Shown here: positions 1-8,389 of the stretch, piece after piece | Position numbering within the stretch: the first letter of the stretch is position 1 | How the letters are laid out: each line of letters opens with the position of its first letter | Assembly: GCF_023674425.1 (NCBI RefSeq) | Contig: NZ_CP098401.1 | Span: forward strand, 2,835,501-2,899,500 | Direction: 5' to 3' | Length of the DNA stretch: 64,000 nucleotides | Source: Sphingomonas donggukensis | GTDB lineage: Bacteria > Pseudomonadota > Alphaproteobacteria > Sphingomonadales > Sphingomonadaceae | The notes under the pieces: model-generated | What the model was told of the DNA's origin: nothing | Databases searched by the model: none | The model's input: the letters and a program-made list of their open reading frames with translations, nothing else | Made by a program: the position numbers and the translations under genes

Positions 1-155
1 TGCAGCAGCACGATCAGCAGCGGAACGACGCTGTGCGTCAGTGCGCTGCGATGCCTGAGCGGCAGCAGGAAATCGAGGTCCGGCACCCCCAGCCCGACCA
101 CGAAACTCGCCAGGATCAGGGCCGCGACGTGCCCGCGCGGAATCGTTTCGTCCAA
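1..155 (-). CDS. Partial membrane-bound metal-dependent hydrolase (DUF457/YdjM-like), N-terminal part
   Basis: Only the first ~51 codons are inside the window; the gene runs off the left edge. Read on the minus strand, the protein has a hydrophobic segment followed by PDLDFLLPLRHRSALTHS. The Asp-x-Asp and His-Arg-x(3)-Thr-His-Ser pattern is typical of the YdjM/DUF457 family of inner-membrane putative hydrolases. The start is uncertain: TTG at 155 has an AAGGGG ten bases upstream, and in-frame TTG at 164 and GTG at 182 are alternatives. It is divergent from the FzlA-like gene, with about 45 bases between them. Confidence 0.55.
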   Translation of the reverse strand, partial: MDETIPRGHVAALILASFVVGLGVPDLDFLLPLRHRSALTHSVVPLLIVLL

Positions 156-198
156 ACCGCGCAATCCCCTTTCCGCGCCCACCGGCTTTCGCCATAGA

Positions 199-882
199 AT
201 GAAGCCCATGTGGCAGCTTTATCAATTCCCCCTGTGCCCCTTCTCGCGCAAGGTCCGGCTGCTGCTGGCCGAAAAGGGCGTCGGCTACGAACCGGTGCGC
301 GAATCGCCGTGGCTGCGTCGCGATGAGTTCATCGACATGAATCCCGCCGGCCAGACCCCGGTGATGGTCGAGGTCGGGCGCGGATCGGCGCCGCTGATCG
401 ATTCGATGGCGATCTGCGAATATTTCGAGGAAACCGTCGATAAGGCGGCGATGATCAACGGCACTGCCGCCAATCGCGCCGAAATCCGCCGGCTGGTCGC
501 GTGGTTCGACACGCAATTCTTCCGCGACATCACGGCGCCTTTGCTCGAGGAGCGGATGGTCAAGCGCCTGGTCCACCGCATGACCCCCGATGCGGCGATG
601 CTGCGCGAGGCGATGAAGGCCGCGGTCGGGCATCTCGACTATATCGATTACCTGCTCGATCACCGCACCTGGCTGGCCGGGGCGACGATGAGCCTTGCCG
701 ACCTCGCCGCGGCGGCGCAGATTTCGGTGGCCGACTATCTCGGCGGGATCGACTGGAAAAGCCACGAACAGGCCAAACGCTGGTACGTCGGCATGAAGAG
801 CCGCCCGAGCTTCCGCCCGCTGCTGGCCGAGCGGATGGAGGTCATCAGCCCGCCCGCCGATTACGAGAAGCTGGACCTGTAG
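199..882 (+). CDS. fzlA: GST-fold protein, probable FtsZ-binding FzlA
   Basis: 227 residues with a thioredoxin-like N-terminal GST domain (LYQFPLCPFSRKVRLLLAEKG, roughly residues 6-26) and an all-helical C-terminal GST domain (WLAGATMSLADLAAAAQISV near residue 155). FzlA is a GST homologue of alphaproteobacteria that binds FtsZ and regulates constriction. This protein resembles it in length and in the conserved C-terminal stretch (RPSFRPLLAERM), but I assign it from recall of the family, not from an alignment. A generic glutathione transferase is the alternative. A second in-frame ATG at 208 could be the true start; neither has a strong ribosome-binding site. Confidence 0.6.
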   Translation: MKPMWQLYQFPLCPFSRKVRLLLAEKGVGYEPVRESPWLRRDEFIDMNPAGQTPVMVEVGRGSAPLIDSMAICEYFEETVDKAAMINGTAANRAEIRRLVAWFDTQFFRDITAPLLEERMVKRLVHRMTPDAAMLREAMKAAVGHLDYIDYLLDHRTWLAGATMSLADLAAAAQISVADYLGGIDWKSHEQAKRWYVGMKSRPSFRPLLAERMEVISPPADYEKLDL

Positions 883-884
883 GC

Positions 885-1238
885 GTGCATTGGCGGAGAG
901 TGGCCTCGTACTGCCTGCCGCTTTTGATCTCCGCTTGCGATTATCCTACGTTCAGTACTTCGAAGCGCGAGGCTATTGCGACGGAAGCGCGCATTCTGAT
1001 GCGGCAATGGCCGACGAAAAACTACGTGATTGTACCGAACGGTCGGTTGCCGCCGACACTCGCCAGCCTCCATCCCGATGTGGTGATGGTGCGAACGGAT
1101 GGAGTGGACATCGTCACGACCCCTTTCTTTGATGGCGGGTGGGGATATTATGTACCGAAGTCGAGAAATCCATCGTCCAGCAATCTCTTGCGGCACCGAA
1201 GCCTCGGTCACGGCGTTTATTGGTTCCAACCCCACTGA
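885..1238 (+). CDS. Small hypothetical lipoprotein
   Basis: 117 residues from a GTG two bases after the fzlA stop. The N-terminus has basic residues, a short hydrophobic core and a lipobox-like LISAC, which suggests export and lipidation of Cys19. The rest is a compact soluble domain with PNGRLPPTLASLHP and GGWGYYVP but no family I recognise. Close spacing suggests co-transcription with the upstream gene. A conserved lipobox and lack of internal stops support a real gene; the function is unknown. Confidence 0.5.
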   Translation: MHWRRVASYCLPLLISACDYPTFSTSKREAIATEARILMRQWPTKNYVIVPNGRLPPTLASLHPDVVMVRTDGVDIVTTPFFDGGWGYYVPKSRNPSSSNLLRHRSLGHGVYWFQPH

Positions 1239-1253
1239 CCAGCGGACGCATTC

Positions 1254-1868
1254 ATGCTCGAACACATCCCCCATTGGCTCGGCAAGGCGCTGAAGGGTGT
1301 GCGCGCGGGTCAGGACAAGCTGGCGATCGTGCAGGAGGGTTTGGGCAGCTTCGCCGCGATCGACCTGCGGAGCCCGGCGTTCGGCAATGGCGCGCGGCTG
1401 CCCGAGCGGTTCACCGCGGACGGGGCCGGGGTGTCGCCGCCGCTGTTCTGGAGCGGGGTGCCGGCAGAAGCGACGCGCCTTGCGCTGTTGGTCGAGGATG
1501 CCGACGCGCCGACGCCAAGCCCGCTGGTCCATGCCATCGTCTGGGACATTCCCGCCGGCGACGGGCAGCTGGCGGAGGGCGCGATCGTCGCCGACGGCGC
1601 GGGCGATGCCGGCGGCGACGTCGGGCGCAATTCCTACCTGCGCGAGGGCTGGCTGCCGCCCGATCCGCCGACCGGCCACGGCGAGCATAATTACGCCTTC
1701 CAGCTGTTCGCGCTGACCGGCGATGCCGACCCCGGCGACACGCCGACCCGCGGCGACATCATCGCCGCGATGAAGGGCCGGGTGCTCGCCGCGGGGCTGC
1801 TGACCGGCACCTATTCGCGCGGCACCCCGGCGAGCGTGGGGCCGATCGGCGCGGCGGCGCGAGCGTAA
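1254..1868 (+). CDS. YbhB/YbcL (PEBP, Raf kinase inhibitor-like) family protein
   Basis: 204 residues with the phosphatidylethanolamine-binding-protein signature: FTADGAGVSPPLFWSGVP, LLVEDADAPTPSPLVHAIVWDIP, and a terminal GTYSRG. Family members are small cytosolic or periplasmic ligand-binding proteins of unclear bacterial role. It has no signal peptide. The family is usually about 150-180 residues; the extra length is an N-terminal extension of ~40 residues. It converges on the SDR gene with three bases between the stops. Confidence 0.85.
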   Translation: MLEHIPHWLGKALKGVRAGQDKLAIVQEGLGSFAAIDLRSPAFGNGARLPERFTADGAGVSPPLFWSGVPAEATRLALLVEDADAPTPSPLVHAIVWDIPAGDGQLAEGAIVADGAGDAGGDVGRNSYLREGWLPPDPPTGHGEHNYAFQLFALTGDADPGDTPTRGDIIAAMKGRVLAAGLLTGTYSRGTPASVGPIGAAARA

Positions 1869-1871
1869 GCG

Positions 1872-2729
1872 TCACCCGTTGACGATGTTCCCGCCATTCG
1901 GGTGCAGCACCTGTCCCGACATGTAGCTTGAGTCCTCACAGGCCAGGAACAGGAACGCCGGCGCGACTTCGCTCGGCTCGCCGGGGCGGCCCATCGGCGT
2001 ATCCTGGCCGAACGTCTTCATCTTTTCGGGCGAGGCACCGCCCATCGGGTTGAGCGGCGTCCAGATCGGCCCCGGCGCGACCGCGTTCACGCGGATGCCG
2101 TCACCGATCAGGTTTTCGGACAGCGACCGCGTGAACGCGGTGATCGCCCCCTTGGTGCTCGAATAGTCGAGCAGTTCCTTCGACCCCTGGTACATCGTCA
2201 CGCTGGTACAGTTGACGATCGCCGCGCCCTTGCCGAGGTGCGGCAGTGCGGCTTGTACCAGGAAGAACATGCCGAAGATATTGGTCTGGAAGGTGCGCTT
2301 CAGCTGCGCCTCGGTAATGTCGCGGATGTCCTTGTCGGGATGCTGTTCGCCGGCGTTGTTCACCAGGATGTCGAGCCGCCCGAACGCCTCGACGGTCTCG
2401 GCCACCACGCGCTCGCCGAACGCCTTGTCGCCGACGTCGCCGGCGATCGTGATCGCGCGCCGCCCCTCCGCCTCGACGATGCGCTTGGTCTCGGCAGCAT
2501 CGTCATGCTCGCACAGATACACGATGGCGACGTCCGCGCCCTCGCGCGCATACAGCGCGGCGACCGCGCGCCCGATCCCACTGTCGCCGCCGGTGACGAT
2601 CGCGACCTTGCCCTCCAGCCGCCCCGATCCGGGGTAGCGCGGCTGCCACTCGGGCTTGCGGTCGAGCGCGCTTTCATGGCCGGGCAGCGCGTCCTCGTGG
2701 ATCATCGGCACCGTCTGCGTCTCGCCCAT
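1872..2729 (-). CDS. SDR-family oxidoreductase (YghA/glucose dehydrogenase-like)
   Basis: 285 residues. A Rossmann NAD(P)-binding motif TGGDSGIGRA, the NNAG motif and the catalytic YxxxK (YSSTKGAI) are all present, and the protein ends in the family-typical GQVLHPNGGNIVNG. The ~35-residue N-terminal extension before the Rossmann fold (PGHESALDRKPEWQPRYPGSGRLEGK) places it in the YghA-like subgroup. The start at 2729 is chosen because GGAG lies just upstream; eight further codons are open before it. The substrate cannot be read from the sequence. Confidence 0.88.
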   Translation of the reverse strand: MGETQTVPMIHEDALPGHESALDRKPEWQPRYPGSGRLEGKVAIVTGGDSGIGRAVAALYAREGADVAIVYLCEHDDAAETKRIVEAEGRRAITIAGDVGDKAFGERVVAETVEAFGRLDILVNNAGEQHPDKDIRDITEAQLKRTFQTNIFGMFFLVQAALPHLGKGAAIVNCTSVTMYQGSKELLDYSSTKGAITAFTRSLSENLIGDGIRVNAVAPGPIWTPLNPMGGASPEKMKTFGQDTPMGRPGEPSEVAPAFLFLACEDSSYMSGQVLHPNGGNIVNG

Positions 2730-2828
2730 CGTCAATCTCCTTTTGCGCCCCAACGGGCTGGCGTGTACCCGGTTCCGAAGGGTGTCGGGCGAGATGCCTG
2801 ATGCAAATCAATGTCTTGGGAGGACGCG

Positions 2829-3365
2829 ATGGCCGCTGGCGAAACGACGCCGTACCCCGACGGCCTGGGCGACAGCCACGCCGCGCGTGCGGGCTGGTTG
2901 GGCCGCCACGCCAATCTGCTGTCGCTGGTGGTGCTCGGCACGCTGATGGCCCTGGCGCTCAGCGGTGTGCTCGCCGGCGGACGCAGCGCCCCGCGCGTCG
3001 CCGAGACGGCGGCTGCGACGGTCGCCGTCACCACGCCGACGACGCTGCGCAACGGCGAATTCTTCGAAATGCGGATCCGCGTGGCGGCCAAGGCGCCGAT
3101 CGCGAAGCTCGGACTGGCGCTGCCGCCCGGGCTGTGGCGCGACATGACCGTCAACACCGTCATCCCGGCGGCGAGCGAGGAATCGTTCAAGGACGGCGCG
3201 TTCCGCTTCGACTATGGCGCGCTCGGCGCGGGCGAGGTGCTGGAGGTGAAGGTGGACGGCCAGATCAATCCGCCGCTGACCGTCGGGACGCAGGGCGACG
3301 TGACGCTCTATGACGGCGACCGCGCGATCGCCGCGGTGCCGCTGTCGATCCGGGTGCTGCCGTAA
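2829..3365 (+). CDS. Hypothetical single-pass membrane protein
   Basis: 178 residues from an ATG preceded by GGGAGG. One transmembrane helix (LLSLVVLGTLMALALSGVLA, about residues 32-51) follows a short cytoplasmic N-terminus. The remainder, ~125 residues, is predicted periplasmic and beta-rich, with no cysteine or catalytic motif. It overlaps the start of the DUF421 gene by one base (TAATG), so the two are probably translated together. No family is recognised. Confidence 0.7.
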   Translation: MAAGETTPYPDGLGDSHAARAGWLGRHANLLSLVVLGTLMALALSGVLAGGRSAPRVAETAAATVAVTTPTTLRNGEFFEMRIRVAAKAPIAKLGLALPPGLWRDMTVNTVIPAASEESFKDGAFRFDYGALGAGEVLEVKVDGQINPPLTVGTQGDVTLYDGDRAIAAVPLSIRVLP

Positions 3366-3850
3366 TGGATATCGTGCTGCGCGCGACCGCGATGTTCGCG
3401 GTGGTCTTCCTGCTGCTGCGGCTGCTGGGGAAGCGCGAACTGGGCCAGATGACGCCGTTCGAGCTGGTGACGCTGGTGGTGATGGGCGACCTGATCCAGC
3501 AGGGGATCACCCACAATGATTTCAGCCTGACCGGCGCGACGCTGGCGATCTGCACCTTCGCCTTCTGGGCGGTGGTGCTGGGCTGGATCGCCTATCTGTT
3601 CCCCCGCTTCCGCAAGGCGCTGGAGGGGGAGCCGCGCATCATCGTGCGCGACGGGCGGTTGCTGGCCGAGAATCTGCGCCGCGACCGCATGACGCGGGAC
3701 GAGGTGGAGGCGGAGATGCGGCTGGCGGGGATCGCGCACCTGGACGAGGTCGCCTGGGCGATCCTGGAAACCAACGGCAAGATCAGCTTCATCTGCCGCG
3801 ATGCAGCCCGGCATACGCGGCAGTCGGACGATGGCGGGGCGGCCTCCTGA
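3365..3850 (+). CDS. DUF421 (YetF-like) membrane protein
   Basis: 161 residues. Two or three transmembrane helices occupy residues 1-80 (DIVLRATAMFAVVFLLLRLL, then a segment around AICTFAFWAVVLGWIAYL) with the conserved GKRELGQMTPFELVTLVVMG between them. A cytoplasmic domain follows with GEPRIIVRDGRL, characteristic of DUF421. The family includes Bacillus YetF; the biochemical role is not established. The start codon shares its A with the stop of the upstream membrane protein. Confidence 0.85.
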   Translation: MDIVLRATAMFAVVFLLLRLLGKRELGQMTPFELVTLVVMGDLIQQGITHNDFSLTGATLAICTFAFWAVVLGWIAYLFPRFRKALEGEPRIIVRDGRLLAENLRRDRMTRDEVEAEMRLAGIAHLDEVAWAILETNGKISFICRDAARHTRQSDDGGAAS

Positions 3851-3872
3851 GGCGCGCCGCCCGCGGGCGGGA

Positions 3873-3968
3873 TCAGGCGAAGACGCCCGGTCCCGTCGAA
3901 GCGGTCGCTGCGATCAGCAGCGCGGTGGTCGCAAACGATGCGAGCGTGATGACGAACGAGCGGATCAT
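3873..3968 (-). CDS. Tiny membrane peptide (31 aa)
   Basis: Starts MIRSFVITLASFATTALLIA and ends STGPGVFA: a short basic N-terminus followed by one hydrophobic helix. CAGGGA lies upstream of the ATG. It resembles the next peptide in size and layout (basic start, helix, Pro/Val-containing tail), so the pair may be paralogous. Alternatively it could be only a signal-peptide-like chance frame. No family recognised. Confidence 0.4.
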   Translation of the reverse strand: MIRSFVITLASFATTALLIAATASTGPGVFA

Positions 3969-4002
3969 GACGATATTCCCTGTGTGATATGGTGAGCCTG
4001 GC

Positions 4003-4113
4003 TCAGGCGATCGGAACGACGGGGGCCGAAGCGACGATCAGGACGACGGTCATCAGGACCGAACCGACGAAGGCGACGGTGGCGCGCTGGGCGTAGTGGA
4101 GGTTGGCGAACAT
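4003..4113 (-). CDS. Tiny membrane peptide (36 aa)
   Basis: 36 residues: a polar amphipathic start (MFANLHYAQRATVAF) followed by a hydrophobic helix (VGSVLMTVVLIVASAPVV). A good GGGAG ribosome-binding site sits eight bases before the ATG. It lies 34 bases upstream of the other tiny peptide on the same strand, so the two probably share a transcript. The clear ribosome-binding site makes this the better supported of the two. Confidence 0.5.
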   Translation of the reverse strand: MFANLHYAQRATVAFVGSVLMTVVLIVASAPVVPIA

Positions 4114-4281
4114 GGTGGTTACTCCCGGTTTCGTGTCGGCGTCCGGACTATCCGGCGTCGATGAAAAGGGAATTGCAGCTACCGTGCCAATTCGCGAAGT
4201 CGTTGAATTTGTTAGGTGCGACACATCGCGCTGGTGAAATGCGCCAACATTGCCGCCGGATGAACGCCAATTATCGGCGGA

Positions 4282-5319
4282 TCATCCCACGCGGACGCGG
4301 TTGCGGCCTTCGCTCTTCGCCAGATAGAGGAGCGCGTCGGCGCGCTGGAACGCCTGTTTGGCGGTGTCGTCCGGCACGGCGGGGGCCAGCCCCGCGGATA
4401 CGGTGACCGCGCCGAGCGGGGCGTCGTTCTCGCGCAGCTTGTACCTTTTGGCCTCGACCTGCGCGCGCGCCGCCTCCAGCGTGGCGCGCGCCTTGCCGGC
4501 GTCGATGCCGGTGAACAGCACGACGAATTCCTCGCCGCCGTAGCGTGCGACCATATGGTCGCCGCACGCCTCGGCCAGCGCGGTGCCGATCGCCTTCAGC
4601 ACGCGGTCGCCGACGGCATGGCCGAACCGGTCGTTGACCGACTTGAAATGATCGACGTCGCACACCGCCAGCACCTGCGTCGTCTCGGCGGCGAGGTTGG
4701 CGGCGAACGCTTCCTCGAACGCGCGGCGGTTGGGCAGGTCGGTCAGGGGATCGCGGCGGGCGTTGTCGCGCGCTTCCTCCAGCTTGGTGCGCAATTCTGC
4801 CGCCTCGCGCGTCGCCAGGTCGAGCTGCACCTCGGTCGCATGGACCCGCGCGACCATCGCCGCGGTGATCCGTGCGATCGCCTCGACCGCGGGGGCGCCG
4901 CCCTGGCCGTCGTCCTGCGCGTTGCGAATGGCATCGGCGCTGGCCGCCAGGTCGCGGCCGAATCCGATCGTCTCGGCGCGCAGATGCTCGACGACGTCCT
5001 CGAACCCCTCGACCTGCATCTGGGTCTGCGCGACCAGCCCGTCGGCGCGAGCCTGTCCGTCGATCGAGCCGCGGTCCGTCGATACCTCCGCCCCCAGCGC
5101 CTCGATCTCCTTCAGCGTCAGGCGGACGCCGCCGTCGGTCAGCCGCGCGACCTCGCGCGCCAGCTGTCCGTCGGGATAGGCCATGATGGCGTGGGCGAAG
5201 GCATAGTTGGCAGGGTTGAACTCCAGCCGCTGGGCGACCAGAAAATCCCCGATCTTGTCGAACAGCGCCCGCGAATTACCGCGGGCGGGTTCGGCCCGTG
5301 CAACACCCGCGCCGGCCAT
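4282..5319 (-). CDS. GGDEF-domain diguanylate cyclase
   Basis: 345 residues. The N-terminal ~185 residues are helical and end in a charged helix leading into DPLTDLPNRRAFEEAF, the usual entry to a GGDEF domain. The active-site loop is RYGGEEF (GGEEF at residues 261-265) and the metal/substrate region is VCDVDHFKSVNDRFGHAVGD, so cyclase activity forming c-di-GMP is expected. The RxxD inhibitory site is absent: the aligned residues are Cys-Gly-Asp-His. No transmembrane segment or recognisable sensor domain is visible, so it is probably cytosolic. Confidence 0.9.
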   Translation of the reverse strand: MAGAGVARAEPARGNSRALFDKIGDFLVAQRLEFNPANYAFAHAIMAYPDGQLAREVARLTDGGVRLTLKEIEALGAEVSTDRGSIDGQARADGLVAQTQMQVEGFEDVVEHLRAETIGFGRDLAASADAIRNAQDDGQGGAPAVEAIARITAAMVARVHATEVQLDLATREAAELRTKLEEARDNARRDPLTDLPNRRAFEEAFAANLAAETTQVLAVCDVDHFKSVNDRFGHAVGDRVLKAIGTALAEACGDHMVARYGGEEFVVLFTGIDAGKARATLEAARAQVEAKRYKLRENDAPLGAVTVSAGLAPAVPDDTAKQAFQRADALLYLAKSEGRNRVRVG

Positions 5320-5429
5320 AGCTATCCCGTCCCCATGCGGCGCTTGAACGAAGCGGCGCGCGCCGTGTCGCCTTCGCCGGCAGTCCTAGCGCCGCTTTCC
5401 TAACATTTGTTGACCGCGATCGCCCTGGA

Positions 5430-5981
5430 TCAGGCCCCGCGCGCCTTCAGCGCCTGCACCTCGGCCAGCGTCTGTTTCACGTGGTCGACCGGCGACAGAT
5501 TGGCGTGCACCGACGCAATGCGCCCGTTGCGCGCGATAACGTAGCTGGTGCGGTTGGTCGCCTTCACCTTGCCGCGGGGGGTGTCGATCTCCTGGCCGAG
5601 CGCCACATCGTATCCGGCGACCACCTTCGGCCCCGCGCTCGCCACGGTGAACTTGCCCGCGCATTTCTCGGCGGAGAAGTCCTTCAGCACTTCGACCGTG
5701 TTCGCCGACATGCCGAGCACGGTGGCGCCCGCGGCATCGAACTGCGGGATGGCGGCGGCGAATGCCTGCGCCTCGGCATTGCAGCCGCCGGTGTAGGCGG
5801 CGGGGAAGAAGTACAGCACCACCGGCCCGTTCTTCAGCAGGGTCGACAGTTTCACGTTCAGGACCGTGCCCGCCTTCGCGCCGCGGGTGGCGAAGTCGGG
5901 TGCCTTGGCGCCGGGCGCGAGCGCCGCGGTGGCGGGGGCGGCGAGCAGGGCGGCGGCGGCGATGGAAGCGAGGATGCGCAT
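5430..5981 (-). CDS. Secreted peroxiredoxin (BCP/AhpC-TSA family)
   Basis: 183 residues. The first ~19 residues form a signal peptide (MRILASIAAAALLAAPATA), so the enzyme acts in the periplasm. The thioredoxin-fold peroxiredoxin domain follows, with the peroxidatic cysteine in FFPAAYTGGCNAEAQAFA; a second Cys in SAEKCAGKF could be resolving. The usual Pro/Thr-x-x-Cys context is altered to Tyr-Thr-Gly-Gly-Cys. The start at 5981 is selected because it opens the signal peptide and has GAAAGG upstream. It lies 37 bases downstream of the pldA-like gene on the same strand. Confidence 0.85.
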   Translation of the reverse strand: MRILASIAAAALLAAPATAALAPGAKAPDFATRGAKAGTVLNVKLSTLLKNGPVVLYFFPAAYTGGCNAEAQAFAAAIPQFDAAGATVLGMSANTVEVLKDFSAEKCAGKFTVASAGPKVVAGYDVALGQEIDTPRGKVKATNRTSYVIARNGRIASVHANLSPVDHVKQTLAEVQALKARGA

Positions 5982-6018
5982 GGGACGAGCCTTTCGAGGG
6001 TGGTGGCGGTGAAACGGG

Positions 6019-7197
6019 TCAGCGGGTGAGGGCGATACCGAACCGGGCATGGCTGTCGCGCACGCGAAACGCATCGAGCGCCTCGCCATATCCGGTGAAG
6101 CCTTGCGCGAACAGGTACACGCCCAGATCGCCGAAGCGGCTGAGCGGATAGGAGGCGAACGCCTCCGCCGCGCCGCGCCCGGTGCCGGGGTTGCCGCGCG
6201 CGGTCACGGCCAGGCGGACGCCGTCGTCCTGCCCCACCGCCGCGTTCAGCGCGACATTGCCCCAATAGTCCTGCACGTCGCGCACCTGCCCGCGCCCGAC
6301 ATAGATCCACGCCTGCGGCGCGAACTCGGCATACCAGTTCGATCCCAGATCGAAGCGGCGCGCGGCGCGGACGAACACGCGGTTGACGTCGATCGAACGA
6401 AGGTCGCCGCCGCCGTTGGAATCATGCGCATAGCCGATTGCCAGTCGCGTCTGCGGCGCGACGCCGAATTCGGCGAACGCCTCGGGACTGTACGTCGTCA
6501 CGCGGATCGGGCCCGACGACTGGTCGGTCGCCCAGAAGATCGTCTGCGTGTACGCGAAGCGGAAATGGGAGAGCGCCCCGTCGCCGCCGAACGGAGCCAG
6601 CGCGAAGCTGAACTGCAATTTCGTACCGGCATCGCCGACGCCGATCGCGCCATAGGTCGGCTGATAGGGCTGGAACCGGTCGAGGAAGCCCGAAGCGGTG
6701 CCGGTCGCCGACAGGGCGGCGGTCTCGCGCGGGGCGCGGGGATCGCCGGGCGGCGGAGGCAGCGGCGCCGGCTCGACCGAGGAGGGGGGCAGATCGGTGG
6801 TCGTCATCGGCCGCACGGGCGCGGCAACTGGCGCGGGTGCAGGCGAGGGCGGCAGCGGCTCGCCCGTCGGCGGCGCGACCGGGGCGACGGCGACCGGCGG
6901 CGGCCCGACCGACAGCACGCCCGCCGAGATATAGCGCACCCGCACGACCCCTTGCGCCGGCACCGATGCCGGCGGTCGCTCGAGCGGCACGATGGCGAGG
7001 CGGGCGCCGTCGAGCGCGATCACCTCGATCCGCGCCGGCAACGTCGCCACGACCGGCACCGCGCCGTCGTTGATGAGGAAGACGTCGACCCCCTGCCGCG
7101 CGGCGCTGGCCGATACCGGCTGGCCGGGCACCACGCGCAGCTGTGCCGCCGCCACCGGAGCGGCCAGCATCAGGGGAATCGCGAGGAGGGCACGCAT
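6019..7197 (-). CDS. pldA: Outer-membrane phospholipase A1 (OMPLA family)
   Basis: 392 residues. Signal peptide MRALLAIPLMLAAPVAAAQ, a proline-rich linker (~residues 100-155), then a beta-barrel domain. The catalytic triad of OMPLA can be placed: His and Ser in YAHDSNGGGD and Asn in DVNRVF. His to Ser is two residues and His to Asn fourteen, the same spacing as His142/Ser144/Asn156 in the E. coli enzyme. The N-terminal ~150 residues before the barrel are longer than in the enteric protein. An open frame extends far upstream of 7197, but the signal peptide fixes the start. Confidence 0.88.
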   Translation of the reverse strand: MRALLAIPLMLAAPVAAAQLRVVPGQPVSASAARQGVDVFLINDGAVPVVATLPARIEVIALDGARLAIVPLERPPASVPAQGVVRVRYISAGVLSVGPPPVAVAPVAPPTGEPLPPSPAPAPVAAPVRPMTTTDLPPSSVEPAPLPPPPGDPRAPRETAALSATGTASGFLDRFQPYQPTYGAIGVGDAGTKLQFSFALAPFGGDGALSHFRFAYTQTIFWATDQSSGPIRVTTYSPEAFAEFGVAPQTRLAIGYAHDSNGGGDLRSIDVNRVFVRAARRFDLGSNWYAEFAPQAWIYVGRGQVRDVQDYWGNVALNAAVGQDDGVRLAVTARGNPGTGRGAAEAFASYPLSRFGDLGVYLFAQGFTGYGEALDAFRVRDSHARFGIALTR

Positions 7198-7245
7198 CGC
7201 CGCAAAACCTAGCCGAGCGCCCCGCACCGCGCTAGGCGCTGTGCG

Positions 7246-8028
7246 ATGCCGATCACATCCGCCGACGTCGCCCTTGCCCATGCCCTCGCCGACGCCGCGG
7301 GCGACGCCATCCGCCCGCTGTTCCGCGCCGACTACGGGCTGGAGATCAAGGACGATCAGTCGCCCGTCACCCAGGCCGATCGCGCGGCGGAAGCGGCGAT
7401 GCGCCGGCTGCTCGCCGCCGAGGCCCCGCGCGACGGCATCATCGGCGAGGAAGAGGGCACGACCGAAGGCAGCAGCGGGCGACAATGGGTGCTCGATCCG
7501 ATCGACGGCACCCGCGCGTTCATCGCCGGGCGCCCGATCTTCGGCACGCTGATCGCGCTGATGGACGGCGGCTTCCCGGTGCTCGGCATCATCGACCAGC
7601 CGATACTGAAGGAACGCTGGGTCGGCATGGCCGGGCGCACCACCGTGTTCAACGGTCTCCCGGCGAGCACCCGCCGCTGCCGCGCCCTGTCCGATGCTCT
7701 GCTGGCGACGACCAGCCCGGCGCTGTTCGCCGACGACGAACTCCACGCGTTCGAACATCTCGACGCGGCGGTGCGATCGACCGTGCTCGGCGGCGACTGC
7801 TACAATTACGCCTGCCTCGCGTCGGGTCACCTCGACATCGTCGTCGAGAGCCAGCTGAAGCTCCACGATTTCGCCGCGCTGGTCCCGGTGGTCGAGGGCG
7901 CGGGCGGGGTGATGTGCGACTGGTCGGGCGACCCCCTCCACGCCGGCAGCGCGGGCGACGTCATCGCCGCGGGCGATGCGGCGCGGGTGGAGGAGATTCT
8001 CGAGGCGCTGGCCTGCAGGGGGCACTGA
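7246..8028 (+). CDS. hisN: Inositol-monophosphatase family phosphatase, probable histidinol-phosphatase
   Basis: 260 residues with the metal-binding motifs of the family: GEEEG (residues 67-71), DPIDGTRAF (Asp84, Asp87) and a C-terminal KLHDFAALVPVVEGAGG carrying the last metal ligand. The sphingomonad/alphaproteobacterial HisN branch of this family dephosphorylates histidinol phosphate, which fits the general shape (DPIDGTRAFIAGRPIFGTLI). Inositol monophosphatase or 3'-phosphoadenosine phosphatase cannot be excluded. It stands alone, divergent from pldA, with no other his gene nearby. Confidence 0.78.
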   Translation: MPITSADVALAHALADAAGDAIRPLFRADYGLEIKDDQSPVTQADRAAEAAMRRLLAAEAPRDGIIGEEEGTTEGSSGRQWVLDPIDGTRAFIAGRPIFGTLIALMDGGFPVLGIIDQPILKERWVGMAGRTTVFNGLPASTRRCRALSDALLATTSPALFADDELHAFEHLDAAVRSTVLGGDCYNYACLASGHLDIVVESQLKLHDFAALVPVVEGAGGVMCDWSGDPLHAGSAGDVIAAGDAARVEEILEALACRGH

Positions 8029-8050
8029 GCGGGCGAGCTTCGGGGCCGCT

Positions 8051-8369
8051 GCGCGGACGAGGCGCGGAGGCGCAGAGGGCCTCGCGCACCGGGCTATCGT
8101 CCGGGAGACCTCCAAGCGCGGGTTGTGGGCACTCGGTTGCCGAGGAAGCCGACATCTTCGCGGCTTCGCGCCTTGCCCGCGCAGCGGGCCGAACACCTTT
8201 TTCTCTTGCAGCAGAATTAGGGATGGGGCCCGCTACGCGGGCAAGGCGCGAAGGCGCTAAGATGTCTCGTTCGGGGCCATCGCCCCGGCATGAGCCGCGC
8301 ATTGTATGACAGGCTGCTGCGTAGTAGCCGGTCCGCATCACCCTCCGCGCCTCCGCGCCTCGCTCGCGC
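8051..8369. repeat. Nested inverted repeats filling the hisN-asmA gap
   Basis: The 361-base gap 8029-8389 has no convincing gene. It is built from two nested inverted repeats: outer arms 8051-8079 and 8341-8369 (about 26 of 29 positions complementary) and inner arms 8151-8190 and 8227-8266 (about 36 of 40). The arms are made of CTTCGCGCC/GGCGCGAAG-type words. The whole could form a long cruciform or RNA hairpin between two convergent genes. Confidence 0.75.
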
Positions 8370-8389
8370 AGCGAGCCGAATCTCCTCGA

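Noticed and set aside
6019..8196. A 725-codon open frame read as one protein with the phospholipase at its C-terminus
   Set aside because: The first ~330 codons are Arg-rich antisense of hisN with no family resemblance; the signal peptide at 7197 marks the true start of the phospholipase.
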